Assembly: GCF_024137865.1 (NCBI RefSeq)
Contig: NZ_CP099960.1
Span: 124,001 to 188,000 of the forward strand
Origin: Moraxella sp. FZFQ2102
GTDB taxonomy: Bacteria; Pseudomonadota; Gammaproteobacteria; Pseudomonadales; Moraxellaceae
DNA length: 64,000 bases
Reading direction: 5' to 3'
This document shows positions 18,222 to 26,776 of this stretch, one piece after another (within the stretch, counting starts at the first letter, position 1; each line of letters starts with the position of its first letter). Position numbers and translations under genes: made by a program. A model generated the notes under the pieces. The model had not been told where the DNA came from. It searched no databases and saw only the letters and a program-made list of their open reading frames with translations.

Positions 18222-19571
18222 TTATTCCTTCGTCGTCTGCGGTACTTGATCTGCACCATCAGTATCACCAGCTTTTGGTATGGCATCAGCGCTACTTTTT
18301 AGCACTTCGGTAAACTCTTGGCTTAGTCGTGCGTTGCTCTCATCATGTGGCAGTACAAACTCCACATCACTGCGAAAACCTGTTTCCATTAGGTTCAATG
18401 CAACACCAAGCGCAGCCTTATCTTCGTACAATACCGCGTGCAAGGCGTGCGTGATCGGCATATACACACCCAGCTCATGCGCGCGCGTATGCACCTGCGC
18501 TATGGTATTGACCCCTTCGGCAGTTTGCCCAAGTTTTTTCACAGCAGCATCAAGACTGATACCCTGTCCAAGCATATAGCCGACACGATAATTTCGGCTC
18601 AAAGTCGAGCTACAGGTCGCATACAAATCTCCAACGCCTGACAAGCCTAAGAAAGTCAAAGGATCAGCACCAACCGCAACCCCAAAACGGCTCATCTCAG
18701 CCAACGCACGCGTCAAAAGCATTGCCTTGGTGTTCTCACCCACTTCATAAGCTGCCGCCATACCCATTGCGATGGCATAGATATTCTTCAGCGCACCGCC
18801 AAGCTCCACGCCTTTGACATCATCACTGGCAAAGACACGGAAAAACGCACTGTGCAAAGCTTGCTGCACCGCTTTTCTCAGCAGCTCCGAGCTTGATGCG
18901 ATCACGGTCGCCGATGGCATATTATCCATGATCTCAACTGCTAAGTTTGGACCACTCATCACACCAAAATTCACTTCAGGCAGTACTTCTTGGATGATGT
19001 CACTCATCAAAGCATAGGTCTCTTTTTCCATACCTTTGGTCAATGACACCACCGCTTGATGGGTGATAAAAGGCTTGATCTGCGTCAAAATCTCACGAAA
19101 TGCTGAACTTGGCACGGCAACAAAAATCACATCCACTCCCGTGATGGCTTGCTCAAGATCATGGCTGAATTTTAGGCGCGGATCCAGCTTGTGCGTTGGT
19201 AAGTATTTCTTATTAATTCGTGTCTTGTTTAACGCCTTGACTGTGCGTTTATCACGCACCCACAGTGTCGCATTACAGCCATTTTTGGCGGCTAGATTTG
19301 CCATCGCAGTGCCAAAACTACCGCCACCCAAGAATGCAAATTTCAGCGTCCTGGCATCGCCGTGTTCTTCACAAGCTTCTTGCAAGGACTCAGTCAATTG
19401 CGCTGATTTTTTCTTTTTTAGTCCAGTCAGCTCAGCAATGCTATTTAAAATCGGTGCTTGTGTTAAGCTTGATTCTTTAAGCGCGGTCACAGCTTCATCA
19501 ATGCCAGTTGCAGCCGCATCGACGATTTTTTGCACTTTTGGATTTTGGACGCTTGGTTTTTTCAGTTTCAT
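18222..19571 (-). CDS. gpsA: NAD(P)-dependent glycerol-3-phosphate dehydrogenase, N-terminally extended
   Basis: 449 residues from the ATG at 19571, preceded by AAGG. Makes sn-glycerol 3-phosphate for phospholipids. The dinucleotide fold GGGSFGTAMA starts near residue 82, instead of about 8 in E. coli, so there is a ~75-residue extension rich in Ala, Lys and Ser. The catalytic-domain SLTKGMEKE and GVELGGALKNIYAIAMGM motifs are intact. A tail after FTEVLKSS is acidic and probably disordered. Confidence 0.93.
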   Translation of the reverse strand: MKLKKPSVQNPKVQKIVDAAATGIDEAVTALKESSLTQAPILNSIAELTGLKKKKSAQLTESLQEACEEHGDARTLKFAFLGGGSFGTAMANLAAKNGCNATLWVRDKRTVKALNKTRINKKYLPTHKLDPRLKFSHDLEQAITGVDVIFVAVPSSAFREILTQIKPFITHQAVVSLTKGMEKETYALMSDIIQEVLPEVNFGVMSGPNLAVEIMDNMPSATVIASSSELLRKAVQQALHSAFFRVFASDDVKGVELGGALKNIYAIAMGMAAAYEVGENTKAMLLTRALAEMSRFGVAVGADPLTFLGLSGVGDLYATCSSTLSRNYRVGYMLGQGISLDAAVKKLGQTAEGVNTIAQVHTRAHELGVYMPITHALHAVLYEDKAALGVALNLMETGFRSDVEFVLPHDESNARLSQEFTEVLKSSADAIPKAGDTDGADQVPQTTKE

Positions 19572-19673
19572 CACCGAGTACCTTGTTATCGGCTTGCTCA
19601 ATCAGCTTGCCAGAAATTAGCAGTTTGGGTCAGTATAGCATATTTGTACGATAGAAAATGCATTTGTGACAAG

Positions 19674-20258
19674 TTAGGACAAATAAGTCACAAACTCATC
19701 GAGCGCTACCGTATCACGCTCAGGCATCTGAATGTCGCTTGAGCCTGTATAAATCAAGCCGCAGATGGTATTATCAGCACTGATATTGAAATACGATTTG
19801 ACCGCGTCACTATTGCACAATGGACCCGAACGCCACACGCTGTGATAACCCAATGACTCTAAAGCCAACAGCATATTTTGTGCCGCTGCGCCTGCGCTCA
19901 ATAATTGCTCAAATTCAGGCACTTTCTCATGCACTTTATAATTGGTCGCGATGAGAATAATCATCGGTGCACGCAGTGGCATATTTAAGGTTTTTTTCAC
20001 CGTGGCATCATCTAAGATCTCGCCTTTGGCGGTCGCTTCATCTTGCGCAGCTCGCAAAAGAACTTGACCAAACCGCACCAGAGCATCGCCTGATAATACC
20101 CAAAATTGCCACGGCTTAAGCTGCTTATGATCAGGCGCGACCATCGCAGCGTACAGCACAGCATCCAGCTCATCTTGGCTTGGCATCGGTAGGACAAGCT
20201 TACCGATACTGCGTCTTTTATGCATAATATCTAAAATATCATTATGAACTTTTGTCAT
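19674..20258 (-). CDS. Nitroreductase family protein (YdjA-like)
   Basis: 194 residues; an FMN-dependent oxidoreductase fold. It opens with MHKRRSIGKL (the FMN phosphate-binding RRS) and has APDHKQLKPWQFWVLSG and SAGAAAQNMLLALESLGYHSVWRSG, the pattern of the short YdjA/RutE-like branch. The physiological substrate is unknown. AAGGGA precedes the start, and zapE is just upstream on the same strand. Confidence 0.82.
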   Translation of the reverse strand: MTKVHNDILDIMHKRRSIGKLVLPMPSQDELDAVLYAAMVAPDHKQLKPWQFWVLSGDALVRFGQVLLRAAQDEATAKGEILDDATVKKTLNMPLRAPMIILIATNYKVHEKVPEFEQLLSAGAAAQNMLLALESLGYHSVWRSGPLCNSDAVKSYFNISADNTICGLIYTGSSDIQMPERDTVALDEFVTYLS

Positions 20259-20282
20259 CTTATCCCTTATATTTTTCCACCA

Positions 20283-21383
20283 TCAATCCAAGCGATGCTC
20301 AGCTGCCAAATAATCTTCTGACTGCATCTCAAGTAAGCGCGAACGCGTGCGCTCAATCTCAAACGCTAGTTTTTGCCCTTGATACAGCTCAAGAATAGAC
20401 TGCTCAGCGCGCACCAGTAATTTGACACGGCGATCATAAAATTCATCGACCAAATAGATAAACCTGCGTGTCGGATCCATCAAGGTATCATTTAGAAATG
20501 GTACATTATCCACCATTACTGTATTGAACTGATTGGCGATCTCAATAAAGTCAGCAGCAGAACGCGGCTGCATACATAGTGCACGAAAATCAACTAGCAA
20601 CATCGTCTCAGTCCGCTTGATAATCTCAATCTCACGATTGGCAACGACAATCGGTGTCGTGATGACACATTGCCCACCTGCCAACACATCAAATCGTTCA
20701 GACAGCCAGCCATCCGTCTCGCTAGTTAATGGGTATGAATATAGTTTAGCTTGTTTTAATAATCTTAGGCGATAATCAATACCAGCATCGATGTTCATTA
20801 CAGTGGTATTTTTTTCGACTTGGGCGATGGCTGGCAAAAATCTGTCACGGTGAATGCCATTTTTATACAACCCTGATGGCTCAATATTTGATGTGGCAAC
20901 AAGCGTAATCCCACGGTCAAATAGCATGGTGAACAAATCACCCAAAATCATCGCATCTGAGACATTAGACACAAAAAATTCATCAAAACAAATCACCACC
21001 GCTTCACGATGAATAATATCAGCGACCTTTTGTAGCGGGTCGGACTGCCCTTGCAGTGCCACCAGCTCACGCTGAACTCGCTGCATAAAATGATGAAAAT
21101 GCATCCGCATCTTACGCTCAATCGGCAAGCTGTCGTAGAACATATCCATCATCCAAGTCTTACCACGGCCGACACCGCCCCACATATACAGACCCTTTGG
21201 CGTCTGTGGTTTTGACTTAAATAAGCTTGCAAACCAGCCTGATTTTTGCTCGCCATTAGCCGCCAAAATCTCATGGTGCAGATTGTCCATATAAGTCACG
21301 GCAGCCAATTGAATCGCATCTTCGCTAAACTCGCCTGTTGCCAGTGCCGCCTTATAACGCTCAAGTGGCGTCTGTAAACTCAT
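20283..21383 (-). CDS. zapE: Cell division protein ZapE (AFG1-like ATPase)
   Basis: 366 residues, close to E. coli ZapE (375). Walker A is GGVGRGKTWMMDMFY and Walker B VICFDEFFVSNVSDAMIL. ZapE acts on the Z-ring during division under stress. AAGGAAA lies ahead of its ATG. It sits between the hydrolase and nitroreductase genes on the same strand with gaps of about 25 bases, suggesting one transcript. Confidence 0.93.
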   Translation of the reverse strand: MSLQTPLERYKAALATGEFSEDAIQLAAVTYMDNLHHEILAANGEQKSGWFASLFKSKPQTPKGLYMWGGVGRGKTWMMDMFYDSLPIERKMRMHFHHFMQRVQRELVALQGQSDPLQKVADIIHREAVVICFDEFFVSNVSDAMILGDLFTMLFDRGITLVATSNIEPSGLYKNGIHRDRFLPAIAQVEKNTTVMNIDAGIDYRLRLLKQAKLYSYPLTSETDGWLSERFDVLAGGQCVITTPIVVANREIEIIKRTETMLLVDFRALCMQPRSAADFIEIANQFNTVMVDNVPFLNDTLMDPTRRFIYLVDEFYDRRVKLLVRAEQSILELYQGQKLAFEIERTRSRLLEMQSEDYLAAEHRLD

Positions 21384-21407
21384 AAATTTTCCTTAATTAA
21401 TCTATCT

Positions 21408-22052
21408 TTATTTAATGGTCAATTGTTCCAATGCTTGTCGCAATTCTACCAGTTTAGCATGGAAAAAATGCCCCGTATCAATCACTTGGCTTGGCATCTG
21501 ATGCGTCTGCGCAAATTCTGCCAATGCTGATGGCGGTATCAATTCATCATGAGCGCCATAGACCAAAAATGTACGCTCAGTTGGCAAGGTCAGCGCACTG
21601 GTATCATTTCTAACTACAGATGGTGCAATCAAGGCAAGATTATGTAGATTTATTTCACTAAATTCCTCTTGCTTAGCAATCGCATCAGCCACTTGGCACG
21701 CCACAAAACCACCAAATGAAAATCCGCCAAGCCACAGCTTACGAGCCTTGGTTTTGGTCAGTGCAAAACGAAGCACCGTCAGCGCATCGGTCAGCTCGCC
21801 AATGCCATTGCCTGCTACACCAGTCGATTGCCCCACGCCACGAAAATTAAACCGTAATACATCCATGCCACAATCACGACAAAAGCGATACATAGTACTG
21901 ACAACTTTATTATTCATCGTACCACCCGCCATCGGATTGGGATGGCAAATGATTGCCAAGCCATCAGCTGCACCACGTTCGCCTGCTTGCCAAATTGCAT
22001 CAACCTCAAGCTTGCCGTTTGGCGCATCGATAAGCAAAATTTCTTGTTTCAT
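21408..22052 (-). CDS. Alpha/beta hydrolase (COG2945-like)
   Basis: 214 residues with the nucleophile elbow GFSFGG, the early ICHPNPMAGGTMNNKVV motif and FNFRGVGQSTG typical of this small hydrolase family. A conserved His appears in DTGHFFH near the C terminus. The substrate is unknown; probably cytoplasmic. Confidence 0.85.
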   Translation of the reverse strand: MKQEILLIDAPNGKLEVDAIWQAGERGAADGLAIICHPNPMAGGTMNNKVVSTMYRFCRDCGMDVLRFNFRGVGQSTGVAGNGIGELTDALTVLRFALTKTKARKLWLGGFSFGGFVACQVADAIAKQEEFSEINLHNLALIAPSVVRNDTSALTLPTERTFLVYGAHDELIPPSALAEFAQTHQMPSQVIDTGHFFHAKLVELRQALEQLTIK

Positions 22053-22268
22053 ACAAAAACTGGATAAAAATTCAAGCCATTATAGCACAATTTTTACGCA
22101 TTCAACATCTGTGCATGACCGACCATCATACCAGCAACACAGTAGAAAAATTCACAGCAATTCTTCACAAAACCCACACAGCACACACCCATAAAAGTCT
22201 TTTAGCACGCCATACGGTATGCTAACATAGACATTGGTCAATTTTGACACCCAAAAAAAGGAGTTATC

Positions 22269-22628
22269 ATGAAACGATTCGCCCTATTTGGCGCTATCAG
22301 TACAGCCCTGTTATTGAGCGCCTGCGCAACGAGTGGCACTACCGCCCCTGTTATCACTCGCGCTGATGCCAGCCACGAAACCACAGGACTTGGTGCAACC
22401 AAACTCAAAGCTCAAGAATCGGCACTGGCCACCGCCAAAAAACAATGCGGACTCAAAACACCCATCATCATCGAAGACAAAACCACTTATAACGGTGTAC
22501 TTGATGAAAAAACTGGCCGCATCCTTGAACAAGGTGTCGGCATCATCGGTTCAGTATTGGGCAAGGCAACACCTGATTTGAGCCGTGATGATGATTATGA
22601 ATATAATATTAAGTTTAAATGTCAGTAA
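22269..22628 (+). CDS. Small predicted lipoprotein
   Basis: 119 residues. A signal peptide ends in LLSAC (lipobox, Cys at about 18). The mature part has two further cysteines (KKQCGLKTP and KFKCQ at the very end) that could form a disulfide. AAAAGGAG before ATG is a strong ribosome binding site. I do not recognise the family; its terminator follows directly. Confidence 0.7.
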   Translation: MKRFALFGAISTALLLSACATSGTTAPVITRADASHETTGLGATKLKAQESALATAKKQCGLKTPIIIEDKTTYNGVLDEKTGRILEQGVGIIGSVLGKATPDLSRDDDYEYNIKFKCQ

Positions 22629-22635
22629 AATTGAT

Positions 22636-22664
22636 AAAATCAGCCTTGATGGGCTGATTTTTTT
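22636..22664 (+). terminator. Rho-independent terminator after the lipoprotein gene
   Basis: AATCAGCC pairs with GGGCTGATT (one G-bulge) and is followed by a T run. Confidence 0.85.
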
Positions 22665-22692
22665 GACTGCTTATTTGCTTGATAATTGTAGC

Positions 22693-22722
22693 GTTTCAAC
22701 TCACGCCCCCACATGGGTCGCT
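22693..22722. repeat. Orphan degenerate CRISPR-like repeat
   Basis: GTTTCAACTCACG and ACATGGG GTCGC-like pieces align with the array repeat in the same orientation but with several changes. It lies about 1 kb beyond the array, past the peptide/RHH unit. Confidence 0.6.
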
Positions 22723-22729
22723 TAGAAAA
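22716..22729. repeat. Copy 1 of a 14-bp direct repeat
   Basis: GGTCGCTTAGAAAA occurs here and again at 23581-23594. In both places it runs out of a decayed CRISPR-like repeat. The pair flanks the peptide/RHH unit and the IS remnant. Confidence 0.7.
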
Positions 22730-22786
22730 CGTGCGTGAAATCCTTAGTGCAAGATGGGCAAAACACACAGCAATGGTGCTACGACA

Positions 22787-22990
22787 TCAGTCGATGTTTT
22801 GATTCCACACCTTGACCGCTGCCATGATGATATCTGAGCGTGATAAGCCTGTTTTGGCAGATAGCTCGGCAAGCTCGTCGATAAACTCGATCGGGAATTT
22901 GTAGCTTGCCACTTTGACACCACGCTTGGCATCAGAATCGGCTTGGATTTGTGAGCGGGTTTTTGGGGTTTTAACAAGTTTTGGCATCAT
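22787..22990 (-). CDS. Small ribbon-helix-helix protein
   Basis: 67 residues from the first of two adjacent ATGs at 22990, with AAGGA at a good distance; a longer frame to 23008 would begin before that site. The sequence ASYKFPIEFIDELAELSAKTGLSRSDIIMAAVKVW has the beta strand plus two helices of a CopG/Arc-type DNA-binding domain, as in plasmid regulators and antitoxins. The N terminus is basic. It is downstream of, and probably cotranscribed with, the 21-residue peptide gene. Function unknown; autoregulator or antitoxin is the natural guess. Confidence 0.65.
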   Translation of the reverse strand: MMPKLVKTPKTRSQIQADSDAKRGVKVASYKFPIEFIDELAELSAKTGLSRSDIIMAAVKVWNQNID

Positions 22991-23023
22991 ATCATCCTTA
23001 AAAGTCATACCACGCTAGTAGCG

Positions 23024-23050
23024 GACTACCCCGATACCGCTGGGGTAGTC
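23024..23050. promoter_or_regulatory. Hairpin between the peptide and RHH genes
   Basis: GACTACCCC pairs perfectly with GGGGTAGTC, lying between the peptide stop and the RHH start. No T run follows on the minus strand, so it is more likely an RNA-processing or translation-control hairpin than a terminator. Confidence 0.6.
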
Positions 23051-23070
23051 GCTTGTGCTATTTACTTGAC

Positions 23071-23136
23071 TTAACTGCTAGATTTAAGTAGAATACATAG
23101 CACAAGGATAATTGCGATTTGGATAATTCGTTTCAT
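23071..23136 (-). CDS. 21-residue hydrophobic peptide, candidate toxin or small membrane protein
   Basis: The frame begins MKRIIQIAIILVLC and ends LLKSSS: a single hydrophobic segment with basic residues at the N side, the shape of type I toxins and other small membrane peptides. GAGGAG stands eight bases before the ATG, and a near-consensus promoter lies about 100 bp upstream with two hairpins in the leader. No larger gene covers it. I do not recognise a named family; function is inferred from shape only. Confidence 0.6.
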   Translation of the reverse strand: MKRIIQIAIILVLCILLKSSS

Positions 23137-23191
23137 CGCAGTTACTCCTCTACTGGGTGGGTTTAAGTAAGGTTGTCAGCCTTACCACCTA

Positions 23192-23224
23192 AACAAGGCA
23201 GGTATTGCGAGTACTTGCCTTGTT
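23192..23224. promoter_or_regulatory. Hairpin at the 5' end of the peptide transcript
   Basis: AACAAGGCA pairs with TGCCTTGTT. On the minus strand it would form at or within a few bases of the predicted transcription start, protecting the 5' end. A second, smaller hairpin (TAAGG / CCTTA) follows at about 23167-23186. Confidence 0.6.
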
Positions 23225-23230
23225 GTATTT

Positions 23231-23259
23231 ATTATAGTAAATACTACACTAAAAGTCAA
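23231..23259 (-). promoter_or_regulatory. Near-consensus sigma-70 promoter for the peptide/RHH unit
   Basis: On the minus strand TTGACT (23259-23254) and TATAAT (23236-23231) are exactly 17 bp apart. The start would fall near 23224, giving a leader of about 90 nt before the peptide. Confidence 0.8.
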
Positions 23260-23300
23260 GTGACTTATGCGTTTTTGCCTAAATTATTTGACTTTTAGTG
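23247..23300. repeat. 13-bp perfect inverted repeat over the promoter -35
   Basis: CACTAAAAGTCAA (23247-23259) is matched by TTGACTTTTAGTG (23288-23300), 28 bases apart. The left arm contains the -35 hexamer. It is a good candidate operator, for example for the RHH protein. Confidence 0.7.
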
Positions 23301-23327
23301 CATACAAAAAAACAACCGCTTAAAATC

Positions 23328-23406
23328 TAAACCGCGCCCCAAAAGTTAGACAGCCTTTGGGGTGTTTTCGTGACCAAATATACAAACGACTTTAAACCGT
23401 CCGTCA
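23328..23406 (+). mobile_element. Remnant of an IS3-family element end
   Basis: About 80 bp match the orfA-side end of the intact IS at 15222-16739 (ACCGC, CCCCAAAAGTTAGACA, CTTTGGGGTGTTTT, then the first codons of orfA) with scattered changes, after which similarity stops. No other end is visible nearby. Confidence 0.75.
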
Positions 23407-23525
23407 TTCTGAGCGCTTTGGCTATCGCTTTTGCCGTGTTCAACAGCAAAACGCACACAGGCGACCATGAGCTTGGCTATCACACAGACAGTGATTACAT
23501 CCATATCGCCCCGTGTGGCAGGTAG
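23370..23525 (+). pseudogene. Chimeric ORF starting in the IS remnant
   Basis: A GTG at the position of the orfA start opens a 51-residue frame: the first ~9 residues follow orfA (TKYTNDFK), then a hydrophobic stretch (VILSALAIAFAVF) and a polar tail. It is probably debris from an IS end joined to other DNA. There is no clear ribosome binding site, so expression is doubtful. Confidence 0.35.
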
Positions 23526-23570
23526 TGGCTAAGAGGTGCAGCCTGATAGCACTAGCTTTGGTGCATTTCA

Positions 23571-23638
23571 TGACCGCATAGGTCGCTTAGAAAATCAAGG
23601 CGGGCGATAACTTTCTTCACGACCGCATAGGGAGCGAC
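23571..23638. repeat. Decayed CRISPR repeats beyond the array end
   Basis: Two imperfect units: one around 23571-23587 (TTTCATGACCGCATAGGTCGC-like) and one at 23611-23638 ending GCATAGGGAGCGAC. The second starts 64 bp before the terminal array repeat, matching the array period of about 67 bp. The 14-bp repeat copy 2 is at 23581-23594. Confidence 0.6.
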
Positions 23639-23674
23639 ACACCTGGAATATCCGCTTGAGTACGATATTTGGCT

Positions 23675-26600
23675 GTTTCAACACACACCCTCTCGCGTGG
23701 AGGGTGACAGTGGCTTGTGGTGGCGAACCTGAAACCAAAACTGTTTCAACACACGCTCCCGCATGGGGAGCGACAGGCTTTTTTGACATTAATTCGCCGT
23801 CGCGTGTGATGTTTCAACACACGCTCCCGCATGGGGAGCGACGGTAATCATGTTAGAGCACTATTTGTTATCCATGGCGTTTCAACACACGCTCCCGCAT
23901 GGGGAGCGACTTCTTCTTTAATATCGAAGTTATTAAACCCTCTAGTTTCAACACACGCTCCCGCATGGGGAGCGACTAGGGGGGGGTACTGGTAGATTTA
24001 CTAGGGGGTTGCGGTTTCAACACACGCTCCCGCATGGGGAGCGACGCGACTTGGCTGGCACACCACGGGGCTTGTGTATGTTTCAACACACGCTCCCGCA
24101 TGGGGAGCAACTAATCATAATATTAGATTCATAAGAACCAGTTACAGGTTTCAACACACGCTCCCGCATGGGGAGCGACTAAAGGTGGTAACGACACCCA
24201 AGGCAGGTTAGGTGGTTTCAACACACGCTCCCGCATGGGGAGCGACCCAATGATGACACGCACTTTGCCGTCTTTATTGGGTTTCAACACACGCTCCCGC
24301 ATGGGGAGCGACTTGAATCGGTCAGCTGCATCAGCTTGACCACTCGCGTTTCAACACACGCTCCCGCATGGGGAGCGACCTGATGCCGATTTCGACATTG
24401 AGATGCTTTGCCATGTTTCAACACACGCTCCCGCATGGGGAGCGACCTTGCCAAGTGATAGCACCGTCATTGTGGCCATGGTTTCAACACACGCTCCCGC
24501 ATGGGGAGCGACCACAAGCTACACAACAAAACCCGTCCCCATTTCGTGTTTCAACACACGCTCCCGCATGGGGAGCGACCCACCGCAACAAGTCCTTGCC
24601 ACGCCGCACTAAAGTTTCAACACACGCTCCCGCATGGGGAGCGACTTCGGCAAACTGGCTAAAACATCATCGCAAAGCATGTTTCAACACACGCTCCCGC
24701 ATGGGGAGCGACCGTTAGCTTCCGTATTATCTAAATTTAAAATACGGTTTCAACACACGCTCCCGCATGGGGAGCGACTGTCTAGTTTCAAAACAATTGA
24801 ATACTAGTCTCTTAGTTTCAACACACGCTCCCGCATGGGGAGCGACCGTAGCGTAAATAGAGACCTTTGCATTACGGATTATGTTTCAACACACGCTCCC
24901 GCATGGGGAGCGACTTCAGATAGCTATAAAGAAAGAGAAGTATTAGTTAGTTTCAACACACGCTCCCGCATGGGGAGCGACATACCTTGGGTTAGTACTT
25001 TTTTGCCATGCTCTGAGTTTCAACACACGCTCCCGCATGGGGAGCGACCTTGGTAATCTTCAGGTCGCATATTCATGCGATTTAGTTTCAACACACGCTC
25101 CCGCATGGGGAGCGACAGTACCGCCCAGCTGATCCATCAAATTACCTTTGTTTCAACACACGCTCCCGCATGGGGAGCGACTCCTGAGGATGACGGCTTT
25201 GAAGTCATCAACAACGTTTCAACACACGCTCCCGCATGGGGAGCGACGTAGTAATGGCAGGGTTATTATCCGTATCAAACGTTTCAACACACGCTCCCGC
25301 ATGGGGAGCGACCTTTTGCGGTCTTGGCAGTGGCAATGTGGTCGCCGTTTCAACACACGCTCCCGCATGGGGAGCGACCGTCATCCAGCCGTTTTGTAGC
25401 GCGGATGTATAGTTTCAACACACGCTCCCGCATGGGGAGCGACCACCACCAACGGAGTTTGTACTGTGTGCCAATATGTTTCAACACACGCTCCCGCATG
25501 GGGAGCGACGGTTGCCGATGTTTTTAGTGAGTAGGAATTGTAAGTTTCAACACACGCTCCCGCATGGGGAGCGACACGGCAGTGCGTACTTGTTTAGTTG
25601 ATTCAAAGTTGTTTCAACACACGCTCCCGCATGGGGAGCGACTTACGGTAGTAAAGCCGTTGTTTTTGGTGATAAAGTTTCAACACACGCTCCCGCATGG
25701 GGAGCGACTTTATCACAAGGCAAAATTAAGGTAACTGTAAAATGTTTCAACACACGCTCCCGCATGGGGAGCGACACAGTAGTCCTGAACAAAGAGTAGA
25801 GATTGAACAAAGTTTCAACACACGCTCCCGCATGGGGAGCGACCGGGAGCAAAGCTAAAAGTTATCCACACTCTAGCAGTTTCAACACACGCTCCCGCAT
25901 GGGGAGCGACTTCCGTCAATGGTTTCTATGGAGAGCGTATTAGGAGTTTCAACACACGCTCCCGCATGGGGAGCGACAGCTCTTGCTTCTTGGCTTAGGT
26001 GCTGTTCTTGGTTTCAACACACGCTCCCGCATGGGGAGCGACTACGCCAAGATTACGCCAAGATTACGCCAAAAATGTTTCAACACACGCTCCCGCATGG
26101 GGAGCGACACATCTCTGTTGTAAAGCCTAGCTGTCGTGCTTTTGTTTCAACACACGCTCCCGCATGGGGAGCGACTTGATGTTAAGCGTATTGCACGCAT
26201 GAACCGCAAATTTGTTTCAACACACGCTCCCGCATGGGGAGCGACAAAATACCCTGCCATCATGCCTTTTAGACCACCAAGTTTCAACACACGCTCCCGC
26301 ATGGGGAGCGACGCCAAAGCATCACCAAACCCCATTGGTGCTACAGTTTCAACACACGCTCCCGCATGGGGAGCGACGGGTTGTGGATCACTTCCATCAA
26401 CTGTTGAAAAATGTTTCAACACACGCTCCCGCATGGGGAGCGACATGCGGTGTTGTACCGCGGATTTTATGGCGAAGATGTTTCAACACACGCTCCCGCA
26501 TGGGGAGCGACTCGCTCATCTTTAAACATTTAGAGTCGTGAAGTGGTTTCAACACACGCTCCCGCATGGGGAGCGACATGCAGAGAGATTTAAAACAATG

Positions 26601-26776
26601 CAACAAACCTTTGTTTCAACACACGCTCCCGCATGGGGAGCGACTATGGGTTACGGTTGGGATTGGGCCGAATTGATGTTTCAACACACGCTCCCGCATG
26701 GGGAGCGACGTAAAGATAAGAAAAGCGATGCTTTATTTATTAAAGTTTCAACACACGCTCCCGCATGGGGAGCGAC
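23675..26776 (-). CRISPR. Type I-C CRISPR array, 47 repeats, 46 spacers
   Basis: A 32-bp repeat (plus strand begins GTTTCAACACACGCTCCC and ends GGGGAGCGAC) recurs every ~67 bp with spacers of 33-38 bp. Read on the minus strand it begins GTCGCTCCCC and ends TTGAAAC, the type I-C form, so the leader is on the high-coordinate side by cas2. All repeats are identical except that at 24080 (one G to A near the end) and the oldest, at 23675-23708 (34 bp, several changes that still keep a stem). No spacer is obviously duplicated. Spacer 26043-26076 contains an internal 11-bp tandem repeat. Confidence 0.98.

Noticed and set aside
22660..22722. A pseudo-spacer next to the orphan repeat at 22693 as a guide against the peptide promoter
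   Set aside because: Alignment with the -10 region gives only scattered matches with a mismatch inside the seed and no clear PAM.
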